NCBI RefSeq assembly: GCF_014656545.1
Contig: NZ_BNDS01000022.1
Location: 1-64,000, forward strand
Direction of reading: 5' to 3'
DNA from: Neobacillus kokaensis
GTDB taxonomy: Bacteria > Bacillota > Bacilli > Bacillales > Cytobacillaceae
DNA: 64,000 nt
A model generated the notes under the pieces. The model saw nothing but the letters and a program-made list of their open reading frames with translations. It was not told the DNA's origin and made no database searches. This document shows, in pieces, positions 63,473 to 64,000 of this stretch (positions are counted from its first letter, which is position 1; each line of letters opens with the position of its first letter). Made by a program: the position numbers and the translations under genes.

Positions 63473-64000
63473 ATGCCAAACATCATCTATTATTTAACCT
63501 TTGCAATGGTTGCCATTCTATTTATCCTTTTTTTCTTCATGCTGCTTGGCTGGCGCTGGATTTTAAAAATAGTAGTCAAAAAAGCTGGGACTATTATCTT
63601 AACCGACAGTTATCAGGAAAACATTATGGAACTAATGCCTGGACTTCGGCACATGGGCATCCAAAATATGCTGGAAAACAGTTTGCGTGCAGAGACAGGT
63701 GATGTTCTTCACCGGCCACTTGGTTCTTCAAAAAAATGGCCGCACATCGATTCCATCACTTTCATTCCTGCTCAGACTACCCCGTTTCCCATCGACGGTG
63801 ATGAGGAAGTAGATGTTCAAGTCACCATTGGTCCAAAGGCGAAAAAACCGCTGCAGCTCCAAATTCCCCTGATGATCAGCGGTATGGCCTATGGTATTGC
63901 CCTTAGCGAGGAGGTCAGGTTGTCTTTAGCGCAAGCTGCCAGTAATGTCGGAACCGCGATTAATTCCGGGGAAGGTGCCGTTTTACCCGAGGAGGTGGAG
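63473..64000 (+). CDS. FMN-binding glutamate-synthase-family protein, YerD-like (truncated by window edge)
   Basis: ATG 63473 with GGAG 8 bases upstream is preferred over ATG 63467. The visible 176 residues hold one or two N-terminal membrane helices (about 3-35), then the start of the glutamate-synthase central/FMN domain, with MISGMAYG and INSGEGAVLPEEVE. This matches the YerD family, which shares the FMN barrel of GltB but stands alone in Bacillus. The rest lies outside the window. Confidence 0.8.
   Translation, partial: MPNIIYYLTFAMVAILFILFFFMLLGWRWILKIVVKKAGTIILTDSYQENIMELMPGLRHMGIQNMLENSLRAETGDVLHRPLGSSKKWPHIDSITFIPAQTTPFPIDGDEEVDVQVTIGPKAKKPLQLQIPLMISGMAYGIALSEEVRLSLAQAASNVGTAINSGEGAVLPEEVE

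Overview
The window looks like a low-GC, spore-forming member of the Bacillaceae (Bacillus/Neobacillus-like). It carries a complete set of germinant-receptor subunits, a probable SigK-driven coat-type gene, a Pho box with phosphatase genes, a yerO/swrC pair, an anaerobic-type sulfatase-maturating enzyme, strong AGGAGG ribosome binding sites and many TTG/GTG starts. No rRNA, tRNA, CRISPR array, phage or intact insertion sequence was seen.

Region 1 (1-28.9 kb) is a glycan-degradation island. It holds a secreted GH101 endo-alpha-N-acetylgalactosaminidase, a huge secreted GH31 enzyme carrying dockerin and cohesin-like modules, a huge secreted GH36-like enzyme ending in a FIVAR-like module, and a sugar ABC importer (binding protein plus two permeases, no ATPase). 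These are followed by a second GH101 gene broken by a single-base deletion and an AraC-type regulator. Next come a GH16 lipoprotein, a cytoplasmic GH20 hexosaminidase, a cytoplasmic Cys-type sulfatase and its radical-SAM maturase. The parts fit alpha-GalNAc-containing, possibly sulfated glycans such as mucin-type O-glycans or a GalNAc-rich polysaccharide. Large enzymes would cut outside, the importer would bring in short products, and hexosaminidase and sulfatase would finish inside. Both GH101 promoters share a 31-bp block with two ACAATAT repeats 21 bp apart, the geometry expected for an AraC-family activator.

Region 2 (28.9-47.8 kb) is mostly housekeeping and stress functions. It has a two-gene CHR chromate transporter, an NhaC-type antiporter, small sporulation-type genes, PstS and PhoX under a Pho box, a CMD-family protein, a GGDEF protein, an azoreductase, a cytosine-permease-like transporter, two secreted glycerophosphodiesterases, an acyl-CoA thioesterase, a CidR-like LysR regulator and a DUF2071 protein. 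The gaps contain several families of short palindromic repeats, some of which supply the stop codons of neighbouring genes.

Region 3 (47.9-53.7 kb) encodes a germinant receptor in an unusual layout: one A and one C subunit on the plus strand, and two B permeases and a small D-like subunit on the minus strand. Region 4 (53.7-64 kb) has a TetR/RND efflux pair with a clear operator, a 52-bp tandem hairpin repeat, an FAD oxidase overlapping a half-size membrane protein, a formaldehyde dehydrogenase and GlcG-like operon divergent from an HxlR regulator, an unknown lipoprotein, and the start of a YerD-like glutamate-synthase-family protein that runs off the right edge.
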